This document shows, piece after piece, positions 17,837 through 27,790 of a DNA stretch of 64,000 nucleotides. The translations under genes and the position numbers were made by a program. Under the pieces are notes generated by a model. The model searched no databases. It had not been told where the DNA came from and worked only from the letters and a program-made list of their open reading frames with translations. The DNA lies in contig CBDANK010000004.1 of NCBI GenBank assembly GCA_965197565.1, positions 1,612,001 to 1,676,000 on the forward strand, in the 5' to 3' direction. The DNA is from G963667675 sp965197565. GTDB taxonomy: Bacteria > Chloroflexota > Dehalococcoidia > Lucifugimonadales > UBA3495. The number at the start of each line of letters is the position of its first letter. Within the stretch, counting starts at the first letter, position 1.

Positions 17837-17958
17837 AAACCGGGTGACAGCCGGGCCTGAGTTGCCTAACCGCTCCGGCGGTCCGCCCGGCTATTAAAAC
17901 GGCCGCTAGAACTCAGGCCCCGCCGCGGCGATAATGCAGCACAAGGAGACCCTCAAGC

Positions 17959-18795
17959 ATGGCCGTAACCATCGGGATGGGAGCTTACGTCTACGAGTAT
18001 CATGGCGATTGGGCGCAGCTACCCCCGGGACAGTCGTTTCAAACACCCAGCGCCGTGGCGGTGGACTCCCGTGACCGGGTGTACGTGTGCCAAAGACAAG
18101 GGCCGCCTGTATTGGTCTTCGACCGCGAAGGGCGCCTTCTGGCGGAGTGGCATCGGCGTGATGGCGAACTAGAGGACCCGCACTTGATCTACGTCGGCCC
18201 GGACGACGGCATTTTTGTAGCCGACCGGGACGCCCACCAAGTGTTGAAGTACTCCCCGGACAGGGAGTTGATAATGGCCTTGGGCACCAGGTATCGGGCA
18301 TCGCTCCAAGCGCCATTCAACCATCCTGCGGATATAGCGGTTGCGCCTTCCGGCGAAATCTACGTTTCCGATGGGTACGGCAACTCCTGCGTGCACCGGT
18401 TCAGTGCTGTCGGAGAGTACATCGCCTCTTTCGGCGCTCCCGGCAGCGGTCCAGGTCAATTCAGGGTGCCCCACAGCGTGCGAGTGGCTCAGGATGGCCG
18501 GGTCTACGTATGTGACAGGGAGAATAACCGGGTGCAAGTATTCAACGATGCCGGCCAATACCTGGACGAGTGGACCGACTTCAAGGCGCCAATGGGAATA
18601 CACATTGACGCCGACCAAAATGTTTATGTCACAGATCAGATTCCGCGGTTGAGTATTCTGAACCTGAGCGGTGAACTCCTCGCTCGAGGCCGCACTTTTG
18701 AAGGCAGTCACAATGTGTACAGCGACTCCCGAGGCGACTTGTATGGTGTGGACGTGCGCAGCCAGAGAGTGCAGAAGTTTGTCAGAATGAAATAA
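17959..18795 (+). CDS. NHL-repeat beta-propeller protein
   Basis: A 278-aa protein of six NHL blades. Blades carry the consensus PSAVAVDSRDRVYVCQRQG, NHPADIAVAPSGEIYVSDGYGN and VPHSVRVAQDGRVYVCDREN. The closest family by eye is the peptidyl-alpha-hydroxyglycine alpha-amidating lyase-like group. No signal peptide is visible. AAGGAG lies ahead of the ATG. The stop is 16 bp before an IS630 insertion, so downstream regulation may have been cut. Function unknown. Confidence 0.8.
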   Translation: MAVTIGMGAYVYEYHGDWAQLPPGQSFQTPSAVAVDSRDRVYVCQRQGPPVLVFDREGRLLAEWHRRDGELEDPHLIYVGPDDGIFVADRDAHQVLKYSPDRELIMALGTRYRASLQAPFNHPADIAVAPSGEIYVSDGYGNSCVHRFSAVGEYIASFGAPGSGPGQFRVPHSVRVAQDGRVYVCDRENNRVQVFNDAGQYLDEWTDFKAPMGIHIDADQNVYVTDQIPRLSILNLSGELLARGRTFEGSHNVYSDSRGDLYGVDVRSQRVQKFVRMK

Positions 18796-18810
18796 TGCCG
18801 CCGCCCTCTA

Positions 18811-20040
18811 GTAGAGCTTCACTGTTGTATTGATGGGTATAGGGACTTGAGCTTGATGCGGGCGTCCTCGGTTGTGAAGCGCCAGTCCACCTGAATTACG
18901 TCCCGGTTCCGTTGGTCCTGCCATGCGCCTGTTTCCCGTTCCAGGACTTCCTGGCTGGGTATCCGGCGATCCAAGCACTGCCGCGCCAGCACCCCCAGTT
19001 CGATCTCGGCCATATTAAGCCAACTCCCGTGCTTCGGGGTGTAATGTATCTCCAGCCGTTGGGCAATGCGCCGTGCCTCCGCCGGCTCGAAAGCCTGGTA
19101 TAGGGATGCCGGATGATGGGTGTTCAGGTTGTCCATCACCAAGACTATCCGCTCCTTGTCGACATAGTCCTCGTCCACCAGTTTCTTGACCACCCGTGCC
19201 CAGTCGGCCTTGGTGCGCCGGTCCGTGACCTCCACCCGCCGCCATCCCTCCAGGGGCGCGAACAGCATGAACAGGTTGCTCACTCCGTTGCGTTGATATT
19301 CGTAATCGTATGCCATGGCTGCCCCCGGCCGCGACGGACGGGGTTGGCGGGTCTCCTGCACCAGTTGCTTGCTGGTCTCGTCCAGACACACCAGCACCTC
19401 CCCCTCTCCGTAGGGACGGTGATAGACCTCCAACACGTCCTCCATGCCGCACACAAAGTCCGCGCTCCCTTGGGGCGGGAGGCACCAGCATTCTTTCAGC
19501 CAAGGCTTGAGTTCGTTTTTTTCAGAGTCCGGCGCACCGTCTCTGTGCTGATGCTATCCACTATCTCCTGCGCCACCAATCCATCGGCCAGCATTTGCAG
19601 CGTCCAACTGACCCGTCCCTCCGGCGGTTGAGAGCAGGCCAAGGCTACCAGGTGGGCCTCACCCTGACCATCCAGCTTTTTCTTGCGGCGCTTTAGCTGC
19701 TGTTTGCGTCCCAGGGCTGCCTCCAGGCCCTCCTCCACGCACCGGCGGCGCACCCGTTCCACCGTGGCGCTGCCCACCTTCAGGACCCAGGCTATATCCT
19801 CGTCCCTCATTGCGCTATCAACCTGGTTCTCATCGCTAAGCAGCAGAATGCGGGCGTGAGTCTGCTTGTAAGCCGCCGCCCAACCCTTGGACACCAATCC
19901 CTTCAGTTCCTCCTGTTCCTCCTCCGTAAGTCCCACTCGGTATTTCTTCATCATCACATCCATCCCCGCTTCCCGATTTTCTTTTTTGACTGCTAACCCA
20001 TCATATCTCACCAGCCATCATTTCAATGATGGTCAGCTAC
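18811..20040 (-). mobile_element. IS630-family element, type A copy 1
   Basis: A complete insertion sequence of 1230 bp. It is flanked by TA dinucleotides at 18809-18810 and 20041-20042, the target duplication expected of IS630/Tc1. The ends are imperfect inverted repeats, both beginning GTAG and sharing ATTGATGG/AATGATGG-type inner blocks. A near-identical second copy lies at 41160-42403, so the family is recently active. Confidence 0.92.
18819..20011 (-). CDS. IS630-type transposase (orfA + orfB, -1 frameshift)
   Basis: Two overlapping frames form one transposase. OrfA (19496-20011) has the N-terminal helix-turn-helix, with start probably at an internal Met near 19963. OrfB (18819-19454) is the DDE core with VCLDETSKQL, LVMDNLNTHHPASLY and WLNMAEIELGVL supplying Asp, Asp and Glu. 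The frames meet at a run of seven A on the coding strand (CTGAAAAAAACG); a -1 slip there joins LKK to NELKPWLKE. The same A7 site is kept in copy 2 and in another IS630 subfamily at 38390, so programmed frameshifting is likely, not damage. Confidence 0.88.
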
Positions 20041-20103
20041 TAGGGCGCCTTCAAGAAATGGGTTAGTTATAGTGAGCGGCTAGGTCAACCACAAGGAGCC
20101 TAT

Positions 20104-20233
20104 GTAACTGTTCAGAGTTGGTGAGCGCACTGACAGGGAACCGCTCAGGGTGAACGGGGGGAACGGAACCGCTCATCCTGAGCGCAGCGCAGCGGAGTCG
20201 AAGGACTGATTCCCCTCAAATCTGAACAGTTAC
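20104..20233. repeat. MITE-like 130-bp element with 13-bp inverted ends
   Basis: Perfect 13-bp inverted repeats GTAACTGTTCAGA (20104-20116) and TCTGAACAGTTAC (20221-20233) bound a short non-coding stretch. The inside carries a CCGCTCATCCTGAGCG / GTCGAAGGAC sequence of the kind dispersed in spacers of this genome. No target duplication was clear. It is just upstream of the HTH gene at 20286, whose promoter may lie in or beside it. Confidence 0.55.
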
Positions 20234-20285
20234 GTCACAAAAGAGCAACAAGACAGGCCGCCGTAAATGTAGTAAAATAGATAGT

Positions 20286-20588
20286 ATGGTGGACCTGAAA
20301 TTATGGTTGCGGGAGCAAGGATTGAGTGTACGGGAGCTTGCCGCCCAATTGGAGGCGCCGCGCAAGACGGTGGAAGATTGGGTTTATCGGGGGGTAGTGC
20401 CCTCCCCGGCAAACCTGGCAAGGTTAACTGACTTTATAAATTGCGCGCACCACTGGGTGATCGAGAGCGCCAACGGCCCGCTGAGCGAGGGAGTGTGTCG
20501 GCGGTGTGGTGAAAAGCGGCAGTTCAGAAATTCCAGTGAAGCTACAACTCCTTGGCTCTACCGCCAATATCAACCCAAATCCCCTTGA
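20286..20588 (+). CDS. Small HTH protein with Cys-rich (zinc-ribbon-like) C-terminus
   Basis: A 100-aa protein. Residues 1-50 are a helix-turn-helix that reads like an XRE/MerR-type domain (LSVRELAAQLEAPRKTVEDW VYRGVVPSP). Residues 56-85 hold CAHHW and CRRCGEKRQF, a possible zinc site of two Cys pairs with His. It probably binds DNA. It lies 207 bp upstream of the tRNA-Leu gene and may be the last core gene before the integrated region. No strong ribosome site is visible. Confidence 0.65.
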   Translation: MVDLKLWLREQGLSVRELAAQLEAPRKTVEDWVYRGVVPSPANLARLTDFINCAHHWVIESANGPLSEGVCRRCGEKRQFRNSSEATTPWLYRQYQPKSP

Positions 20589-20794
20589 CAGCGGCCCGCC
20601 GCGAATAGATGCTCTAACGGATTTCAACCAACTCCACTTCAAATATCTGGGTAGAGCCTGCCGGAATTGCGCCGCCTACATTTCGGTCTTCATAGGCTAA
20701 CTCGGGAAGTATGGTTAACTCCCCTTTATCCCCACGTTCATAGGGGATGGTTCCTACTGGAAAAGAGGCCGATTTAGCTATAAAATCGCAATGC

Positions 20795-20877
20795 GCCGAA
20801 GTGGCGGAATGGTAGACGCGCCGGTCTCAAAAACCGGTGGGGGCAACCCCGTGTCAGTTCGACTCTGACCTTCGGCA
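20795..20877 (+). tRNA. tRNA-Leu (anticodon CAA)
   Basis: An 83-nt cloverleaf. The acceptor stem is GCCGAAG paired with CTTCGGC. The anticodon stem CCGGT/ACCGG encloses the loop CTCAAAA, giving anticodon CAA. A long variable arm (GGGGGCAACCCC) marks a class II tRNA, and the T-arm contains TTCGACTC. The CCA end is not encoded. A tyrosine integrase starts 126 bp downstream, so this tRNA is the likely attachment site. Confidence 0.95.
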
Positions 20878-21003
20878 CTATCTATTCGTGCGTAACCGCT
20901 CGTTACCGTCTTTTGTATCCCACAAACGGCTTTGGTTTGGTGCCGATAGTTCTTGATTTGTTCAACACTGTCCGTTATAGTTTTCCCACATCCACGTTGA
21001 AAC

Positions 21004-22248
21004 GTGGGGAAGGTGAGTGGGAAAATGGCAAGATTGACGGCAGTCAAGGTGAAGAACCTCAAACTTCCGGGGCGGTATGGGGATGGAAACGCCCTCTATC
21101 TGAATGTTGCGCCCGGCGGCTCCAAGTCTTGGGTGCAACGCATTGCGGTAGACGGCAAGCGGCGCGATTTGGGACTCGGCGGGTATCCCACCGTCTCACT
21201 GGCCGAGGCGCGGGACCAAGCGGTGGCCAACAAGCGGGCAGTCCGGCAAGGGGACAACCCGGTATCGGCCAAGAAAACCAAGAGCCAGGCGGCAAAGAAA
21301 GCCCCGCCTGCTCCAGGGATTCCCACGTTTCGGGATGCGGCTTGCATCGTCCACTCCCTAAACGGCTCAAGGTGGGAATCCGACAAGACAAAAAACAATT
21401 GGTGGCAGAGGGCGGAACGCTACGTATTCCCAGCAATCGGAGACATGCCGGTTGACCGGGTCGGTCGCACTGAGGTTCTGGAGATTCTGACGCCAGTCTG
21501 GACGGCCAAGTCGGAGACCGCACGGCGCCTCAGACTGATAATCAAGTCAGTCATGGCGTGGGCAATGGCCTACGAGTATGTCACGGTCAACCCGGCTGGC
21601 GAAGTTATTGACGCCGCCTTACCAACCATGCCGAAAGTCAAGACGCACTTCCGAGCGTTACCCTATCCCGAAGTGGGGGCGGCTATCGAGGCGGTGGAGG
21701 CCAGCACATCTTTTCCCGCTACGAAATTGTGTTTCCGGTTTTTGGTCTTGACGGCAGTCAGGTCGGCGGAAGCGCGGTACGCGACTTGGGACGAGATCGA
21801 CTCTGACAACGCCCTTTGGACCATCCGGGCGTCGCGTACGAAGACGCGCAAGGCACATCGCGTTCCCCTGTCCAGTGACGCTATGGAAGTCTTGAGCAAA
21901 GCTCAAGAGTTGCCTACTTATGGTGTTCCGTACATCTTCCCCAACGACTTGACGCCAAGCAAGTCACTCTCTGAGAATGCCCTGAGCTATATGCTTCGCC
22001 GGGTAAGGATACCCGCGGTGGTTCATGGATTCCGAAGCTCCTTTCGGGATTGGGCCGCTGAGAACACGGATGCCAGTTTCGCGGTAATGGAGCTTGCTCT
22101 CGCCCACGGCGTCGGCTCCAGCGTGGTGCAGTCTTACGCCCGGTCAGACTTGCTACAACAGAGGAGGGAGTTGATGCAAAAATGGTCTGACTACTTGTCG
22201 GCTTGCCCGGAAAACCGGGAATTGTCAACAGTTTGGCAACCCCTGTAA
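21004..22248 (+). CDS. Tyrosine-type integrase (P4-like, Arm-binding domain)
   Basis: A site-specific recombinase of 414 aa that integrates a mobile island. The N-terminal arm domain (DUF4102 type) shows YLNVAPGGSKSWVQRI and LGLGGYPTVSLAEAR. A core-binding helical domain follows. The catalytic domain has TAVRSAEARYATWDEI with the first Arg, HGFRSSFRDWAAE with His-x-x-Arg, the LAHGVGSSVVQSYAR block with His and the Tyr nucleophile. All catalytic residues are present, so it may be active. Its position beside tRNA-Leu is typical. I did not find a convincing second copy of the tRNA 3' end in the window. Confidence 0.93.
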   Translation: MGKVSGKMARLTAVKVKNLKLPGRYGDGNALYLNVAPGGSKSWVQRIAVDGKRRDLGLGGYPTVSLAEARDQAVANKRAVRQGDNPVSAKKTKSQAAKKAPPAPGIPTFRDAACIVHSLNGSRWESDKTKNNWWQRAERYVFPAIGDMPVDRVGRTEVLEILTPVWTAKSETARRLRLIIKSVMAWAMAYEYVTVNPAGEVIDAALPTMPKVKTHFRALPYPEVGAAIEAVEASTSFPATKLCFRFLVLTAVRSAEARYATWDEIDSDNALWTIRASRTKTRKAHRVPLSSDAMEVLSKAQELPTYGVPYIFPNDLTPSKSLSENALSYMLRRVRIPAVVHGFRSSFRDWAAENTDASFAVMELALAHGVGSSVVQSYARSDLLQQRRELMQKWSDYLSACPENRELSTVWQPL

Positions 22249-22447
22249 GCGGCGGAGTTAAGGAAGTGTTGAAAGAGTCGGAAAGATGTTTCAGTCGTAC
22301 AGGGTGCCTTTCAGGCGGTACTTTATGGACCCGCAGGACCACAACTATTGATACCAATTTATTGGTTAAACCCTGCAAGCGAACGGAACAGTACAACCGA
22401 CCGGCTGATTTGTCTCGGCCGTTTTTCTTTTCTTGCTCTATTCCGTG

Positions 22448-22639
22448 CTAATGGGGTGTGGCTGCCGGTAGACCCTCAATCCAGCGGTCGATTTCGGAAG
22501 CCACCCAGCGGACCGCCTTCGGCCCAACCTTGCGCGGCGCGGGGAACTCGCCAGAGGCAACGCCAGCGTAGATCCAGGTTTTGCACATCCCCACCTTTTG
22601 CACCACTTCAGAAATCGTTAACAACTGCTGTTCCGACAT
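22448..22639 (-). CDS. AlpA-family regulator/excisionase
   Basis: A 63-aa MerR-like winged-helix protein. LLTISEVVQKVGMCKTWIYA and FPAPRKVGPKAVRWVASEID are the AlpA/Xis signature. These proteins control integrase expression or direct excision. It converges on the integrase, 200 bp away, and supports the view that an island integrated at tRNA-Leu. No catalytic function is expected. Confidence 0.88.
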   Translation of the reverse strand: MSEQQLLTISEVVQKVGMCKTWIYAGVASGEFPAPRKVGPKAVRWVASEIDRWIEGLPAATPH

Positions 22640-23048
22640 GGTGCGTTCTCCTCAAACGGGCTAAGTCGCGGCTAGCACAGTTTGGCAAGCCTTGGTCAAG
22701 GGCGGCGGAGAGTTGTGCCATAGGGGTGTCAAAGTTCAGCGAAAACCCTGTGTAAAAGGCGGAGGTCACCGCCTGTTGAACAAGTAGGGTACAGTCGGCT
22801 CCTGTTCTGAGCCTGCCCCCTTGGATGAACAGCGCCTTTGATTGGCGTAGGCGGGGACCAGGTTGACTGCAGTTGTGCATGAACTTGTTAATCGCCATTT
22901 CGTTGTGCCGCTTTGCACCTGAAGTCTCCAAAAGTCTCGACTTTAGGTCCAAATGCTACGTTAAGTGCAAATCTCCTGCCACCATCACATCTCCTATCAT
23001 GGCTGTCAAGTTGAGGGTTACACTTCCCCACTGCCAACACACCAGCTA
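22640..23048. other. Intergenic region, no gene seen
   Basis: About 400 bp between the AlpA-like gene and an IS630 element. Open frames here look like shadows. It should contain the alpA promoter. I saw no repeat or attachment sequence in it. Confidence 0.5.
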
Positions 23049-24283
23049 AACCAAAGCCAGGGTGAAATGCGCAGAACCATGGAGTAAATTTGTGGAGGAA
23101 CCGGGTTGGCCTATGCTGGAGTTTGGGAGGGGTTGGTGATGGGAGTGAGGGAGATGGACCGGTTTCTCGAACAATGGCAAATGGGTATCAGGGATTTGCA
23201 CCGGCGGACGATTATGGCGCCCACGCCCCGGGAGCGGGAGCGCTGGCAGGCCATCTGGTTGCTGGCCCAGGGTTGGACGGCAGCGGCAACAGCGGAGGCG
23301 CTGGAGCGGGACCCCCACACCATCGGACGATGGGCATCGGCCTTCGGCGAGGGCGGGCCTGCGGCCCTGATATTCGAGCAGACCGGTGGTTCCCCCCCGC
23401 CCTTGACCAAGCGCAGCAGGAGGAGTTGAAAGGGGCAGTGCAGCACTCCCCAGACAGGTCGGGTATCGAATTGGCCAACTGGTATTGGAAGGTGGTGCGG
23501 GAGTTTGTTTCTCAACGGTTTGGCATCAGATTGAGTCGCAGCGCTTGCCTGAATTACCTGCACCGGTTGGGATTTGCCTTCAAGCGTCCCAAGAAGCGCC
23601 TGGTCAAGGCTGATGCGGCCAAGCGGGACGCCTTCGTGGCGGATTACGCCGCCCTGTCGGAGCAGGCGATACAAACCGGAGCCAAGATATTCTTTGTTGA
23701 TGAGGCCCACTTCCGGGCGGACGCGGAACTGCGGGGCAAGTGGGTGCCGAAAGGGGAATTGGCGTTGGTGGACTCGACCAGCCCGCGGTATGGGGAGAAG
23801 GCCAGCTACTACTCGGCGGTGTGCCTGGCGACGGGAGAAGTGGAATGGATGGAACTGGAGGGCAACAGCAACGCTGGGACCTCAGTTGCCTTCCTGATGC
23901 AACTGAGGGAAAAGCATCCTGGGCCGCTCAGCGTGATCTGGGACAATGCTCCAGCCCATCGTGGGGAGCCGGTGCGCGAGTATCTGAGGACGCCGGACCT
24001 GATGCTGCAGCTGGTGAACCTGCCGGGTTACAGTCCAGACTTCAACGCCGACGAGGCTATCTGGGGCTGGGTGAGAGAGGAGGCCACTGGCAATCTGTGT
24101 CTGCGGAGCAGGGTGGCGGTGCAGGCCAGGGTCGGCAAATTCCTGGCCGGGCTGGCCGACCGGAAAGGCGAGGTGAAACGGCGCTGCCGAACAGTCCTGC
24201 AATCAAGGGCCGAAGCACTCCCGCAAGACTCGTGGCTCGATTCCAAGCCTACGGCAAATGCACATCCCACCTTGGCTTTAGTT
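23049..24283 (+). mobile_element. IS630-family element, type B copy 1
   Basis: An insertion sequence of 1235 bp between TA dinucleotides at 23047-23048 and 24284-24285. The inverted ends begin AACCAAAGCCAGGGTG on the left and, read inward, AACTAAAGCCAAGGTG on the right. A second, diverged copy is at 39935-41157. The spacing and TA duplication are typical for IS630. Confidence 0.9.
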
Positions 24284-24286
24284 TAG
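23139..24286 (+). CDS. IS630-type transposase (orfA + orfB, -1 frameshift)
   Basis: OrfA starts at ATG 23139 after a GGAGGGG ribosome site and carries the helix-turn-helix (APTPRERERWQAIWLLAQGW). It ends at 23429. The catalytic part continues in the -1 frame to 24286, with IFFVDEAHFRAD, VIWDNAPAHRG and FNADEAIWGW as Asp, Asp and Glu motifs. The frames overlap at a run of seven C (GGTTCCCCCCCG), which is also kept in copy 2, so a programmed slip is likely. Protein about 380 aa after fusion. Confidence 0.85.
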
Positions 24287-24367
24287 TACAGCAAAATGGA
24301 TATTGGACAAAGTGCAAGCAGTGACCGGTTTATACGTAAATCGAGCAGTCCCACCCTCCTAAACTAA

Positions 24368-26021
24368 AGAGCCTGTCTCAAAAGTCGTGGTGTACACTTT
24401 GCAGAGACGCTGGGAGAGGAGTCGAGAAGGTGCCGCTTCGGGAGATGCGCCGTGAGCAGGCCTGGCTGTTGCCGCCGTCTCTTGATGAGTTATTGCCTTT
24501 GGATCATCCGGCCAGGTTCGTGGCCGAGTTCGTCGACGCCTGGACCGCGAGGACTGGGAGGAACTCGGCGTGGAGATAGAAGGCGACCCGTTGGGAGCGC
24601 CGGCCTATCATCCCAAGGCACTGCTGAGCGTCTGGCTGTTTGGCTTCGTGACCGGAATACGCTCCAGCCGCAAGCTGGAAGCGGCCTGCCGGGACCAGAT
24701 ACCCTATCTGTGGCTTACCGGCTGGCAACACCCGGACCACAACACTCTGTGGCGGTTCTACAAGGATCATCGCCAGAGCATGCGGAAGCTGCGGCGGCGA
24801 ACGGTGCGAACGGCAGTGGCGATGGAGTTGGTGGACCTGGCGGTACAGGCGGTGGACGGAACCAAGGTGGCAGCCAACGCATCTTCTGATCGCAGTTACG
24901 ATGCCGAGGGACTGGCCAAACTGTTGGAGCGGTTGGACCGGGCCATCGCCGAACTGGAGGACCAGAATGAAGGGGAAACCGACAGGGCCCCGGTGCATCT
25001 CCCGGAGAAATTGGCCGACAAGAGGACCTTGCGCCACCAGGTGCGTCGGGCGATGGATGAACTGGAGGACCTGAAGGGCCGCAAAAGCATCAACCTGACG
25101 GACCGGGACGCCCGGTTCATGAAAATGAGGCAAGGCTTCTTGCCCGCTTACAAGGCCCAAGCCATGGTTTCACCAGTAAAGACGGGGCAGGAAAAGTCCG
25201 GCATGCTGGTCACGGCCGTTGAAGTGGTGGATGAACCGGCAGATTACGCCAGGCTGATCCCGATGCTCCAAAGGGCGGAGGAGACCACGGGAGTCAAGAC
25301 GCCATTGACCCTGGCCGATGCCGGCTGTCACTCGGCAGCGGCGCTACAGGAATGCGCTGACCGCGGTCAGCAGGTGGCGATGCCGGAGTCGCCCAGAGGA
25401 ATGGCATTGGACCATCCCTACCACAAGGACCGGTTCACCTACGATGCCGACAGCGACAGATACAGGTGCCCCCAAGGCCGGGTGCTGAGCCTGGTACGCG
25501 GCAGGTTCGCCAGGAAAACGAACAAGAGAATGTACCAAGCCCCCAAGCATATTTGCCAGGCGTGCCCGGTTGCCGGAGTGTGCCTCACCCGTGGTTCTCC
25601 CAGCCGGAGCTTGGCAATAAGCCCCGATGACGCTGCCCTGCGCCGTCATCGCGCCTGGATGGCCACAGACGAGGCTCGCTCGGGGTTCAAGAAGAGAAAG
25701 CAACTGGTGGAACCCGTCTTCGGGATCATCAAGGAGCAGCAGGGGTTAGGGAGGTTCCTGTTGCGTGGTCTGGGCAACGTCGCTGCCGAATGGACCCTGC
25801 TGGCCACCGCCTTCAACCTGCGAAGTCTGTGGCGCGTATGGCGTACCCGGCGGCCGGATTTACCCGTGCCTCAAGGGGCAAACCGTGCTCGCACGATAGC
25901 CGCCAACACCACTGCTGACCGGTTGTCCTGCCTGCCCAATCCCCATTACGCCCATGGCCAGTGAATTTGCCGCGACGTCTGTCTCCGGCAAGTCCATTCG
26001 TGTCCTTATGAGACAGGCTCT
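24368..26021 (+). mobile_element. IS1182-type element
   Basis: Inverted ends AGAGCCTGTCTCA (24368-24380) and TGAGACAGGCTCT (26009-26021) enclose an IS1182-like transposase. The match extends outward to TAAACTAA on the left and TTGGTTTA on the right, so the terminal repeat may be 21 bp with one mismatch. That outer block resembles the end of the type B IS630. A short 136-bp relative with the same ends is at 47298-47433. Confidence 0.85.
24430..25964 (+). pseudogene. IS1182-family transposase, frameshifted
   Basis: The transposase begins at GTG 24430 (M-P-L-R-E-M-R-R-E-Q) and continues until about 24540. There a single-base loss (GACGCCTGG where GACGCCCTGG is expected) breaks the frame. The rest is open from 24570 to 25964. 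It includes AVDGTKVAANAS, the TLADAGCHSAAALQ motif and the C-terminal Cys-rich PKHICQACPVAGVC and FKKRKQLVEPVFGIIKEQQG. The DDE residues seem present, so only the frameshift inactivates it, unless this is a programmed site. Confidence 0.82.
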
Positions 26022-26202
26022 TTGGTTTAGCTGGAACGTCGTCTCGGGCTTCCTCCGTCTCCTACCCCCGAGAGAACAGAAGGCTCCACACAACTGTGCC
26101 TGAGGTTGGTCGTTCTCCTCTCTCAGGCAGCGCGCCGAACGACGAGTCGCTCACCACCAGATGCAATAGGGAACCTAGCACCGTTTGGGGATGTCGACAT
26201 AG

Positions 26203-27339
26203 ATGAGACGAATCGACTTGATTGACACAGAGTCGCACTTATCTGAAGTCGTCGATCGAATAGCGAGAGGGATGCGGGTGGCTGTCGACATCGAATCGAA
26301 CGGGTTCTTCAGATACCGCGAGCAGGTCTGCCTTATACAACTTGCGACGGCTCAAGCAGTTTACCTCGTCGATCCACTGGCAATAGGCAACGTCCGACCA
26401 CTTGGTGACCTCTTCAGTGATCGATCGGTGGAAAAGGTTTTTCATGCTGGAGACTACGACCTCCGCAGCCTTGACCGGGACTGGGGATTCCGGGTCAACA
26501 ACCTCTTCGATACCAGAATTGCTGCTACTTTCGTTGGCGCCAATCAGCTTGGTTTGCAGTCCGTAGTCAAAGAGTACGCCGGGGTGGAGTTAAATAAACT
26601 CCGGAGGCTCCAGAGGTCCGACTGGTCGATGCGTCCCCTAAGCTCCGAAGCGCTGAGGTACGCAGCCGATGATGTTCTGTACCTGCTAAATGTCCGTGAC
26701 GTGCTATGGGAGCGGTTGAAGAAACTATCGCGGCTGGAATGGGCAAAAGAGGAATTCGCGCGTCTGGAGGACTTGAGGCATACTGAACCGGACCGCGCGT
26801 TGGCCTTTCTCTCCATAAAGGGCAGCCGCGACTTAGACGGCAGAGGCTTGGCCGTTCTACGTTCTCTATCCCGATTCCGCGAACGAGAAGCGCGCCGTCT
26901 CGATCGTCCACCGTTCAAGGTGATACCGAATTCCGCTCTGATTCAACTTTCATCCCAGCCTGCGACCGACCTCTCATTGGTAAAAGGGTTGGGCAGATTT
27001 GGTCGCCCTCCCACTGATAGGCGCTTGAAAGCCGCAATAGATGAAGGACTCAGGTCTCCGACCGTGACTCGGCAGAAGCGTGAGCCGACCAAGGACAAAC
27101 GGGGCCCAGAGGAACTAAGAATAATAGAGGCTCGTCTTCGGAGTCTCAAAACTTGGCGCAGCCAACTGGGCAGCAAGCTACGATTGGACTCAGGACTCCT
27201 GTGGCCTACCGCCAGCCTAAAACGTCTTGCTAGACGCCCTGGTGACTTAGCCCCCGAATTAGATAGCCTCGAGGTCCGAAATTGGCAAAAGCGCGAATTC
27301 GGGGTGGCTTTAAATGGAGTTCTGGTAACCCTAAACTGA
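26203..27339 (+). CDS. Ribonuclease D-like 3'-5' exonuclease
   Basis: A DEDDy exoribonuclease with an HRDC domain, acting in tRNA 3' maturation or RNA decay. Exo I is VAVDIESNGFF, Exo II is VFHAGDYDLRSLDRDW, and Exo III is YAADDVLYLLNVRD with the Tyr. The HRDC-like helices follow at about 200-280 (RGLAVLRSLSRFREREARRLDR). The 378-aa length is normal for RNase D. It is flanked by the IS1182 element and an IS427 insertion, so it is a stranded intact gene in a mobile-element-rich stretch. Catalytic residues are all present. Confidence 0.9.
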   Translation: MRRIDLIDTESHLSEVVDRIARGMRVAVDIESNGFFRYREQVCLIQLATAQAVYLVDPLAIGNVRPLGDLFSDRSVEKVFHAGDYDLRSLDRDWGFRVNNLFDTRIAATFVGANQLGLQSVVKEYAGVELNKLRRLQRSDWSMRPLSSEALRYAADDVLYLLNVRDVLWERLKKLSRLEWAKEEFARLEDLRHTEPDRALAFLSIKGSRDLDGRGLAVLRSLSRFREREARRLDRPPFKVIPNSALIQLSSQPATDLSLVKGLGRFGRPPTDRRLKAAIDEGLRSPTVTRQKREPTKDKRGPEELRIIEARLRSLKTWRSQLGSKLRLDSGLLWPTASLKRLARRPGDLAPELDSLEVRNWQKREFGVALNGVLVTLN

Positions 27340-27700
27340 GCTACCCACGACGGTATTGGATGCCGCCCTTGCGACAGGCCCCGTACCGGTCTTGCTCTGG
27401 TGGCCTCAGGGGGGCAATGATCCGCGAAACTAACGTTAAGACTCGTACAAAGAATTAGGCAGGGCCACACAGGCCTGCAACTGGTATGCCAATTGGACCA
27501 TTATCGGGGATAAGGACCAGTTGCGATAGTTGTCCACAATCAGATGCACGCTTAGTACTACAGCCGCACATTCACTTCGACAGCACTTTTGGTCTCTATC
27601 AGCTTGGTTTCATCTATCGCAGACGTATAAACCGAAGCTAAGTTCGACGGCCTTCGAGGCCTTCCGGCCCTAAAGCCAGTCATCTGCGACTGTAGTATTA
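27340..27700. other. Intergenic region, no gene seen
   Basis: About 360 bp with no convincing coding frame or repeat. It ends at the TTA (27698-27700) that forms the target duplication of the IS427 element. Confidence 0.5.
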
Positions 27701-27790
27701 GAACCTGTCTACGATCTGGGGAATATGTTAAGTTGAGACTATTACCAAGGCAGGGTAATCATGTCTCATTCCTATCCCAGCGACATCGGC

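Noticed and set aside
22376..22440. Terminator after the integrase (CGGCTG...CGGCCGTTTTTCTTTT)
   Set aside because: The T-run is good, but the stem pairs poorly, so I did not list it as a feature.
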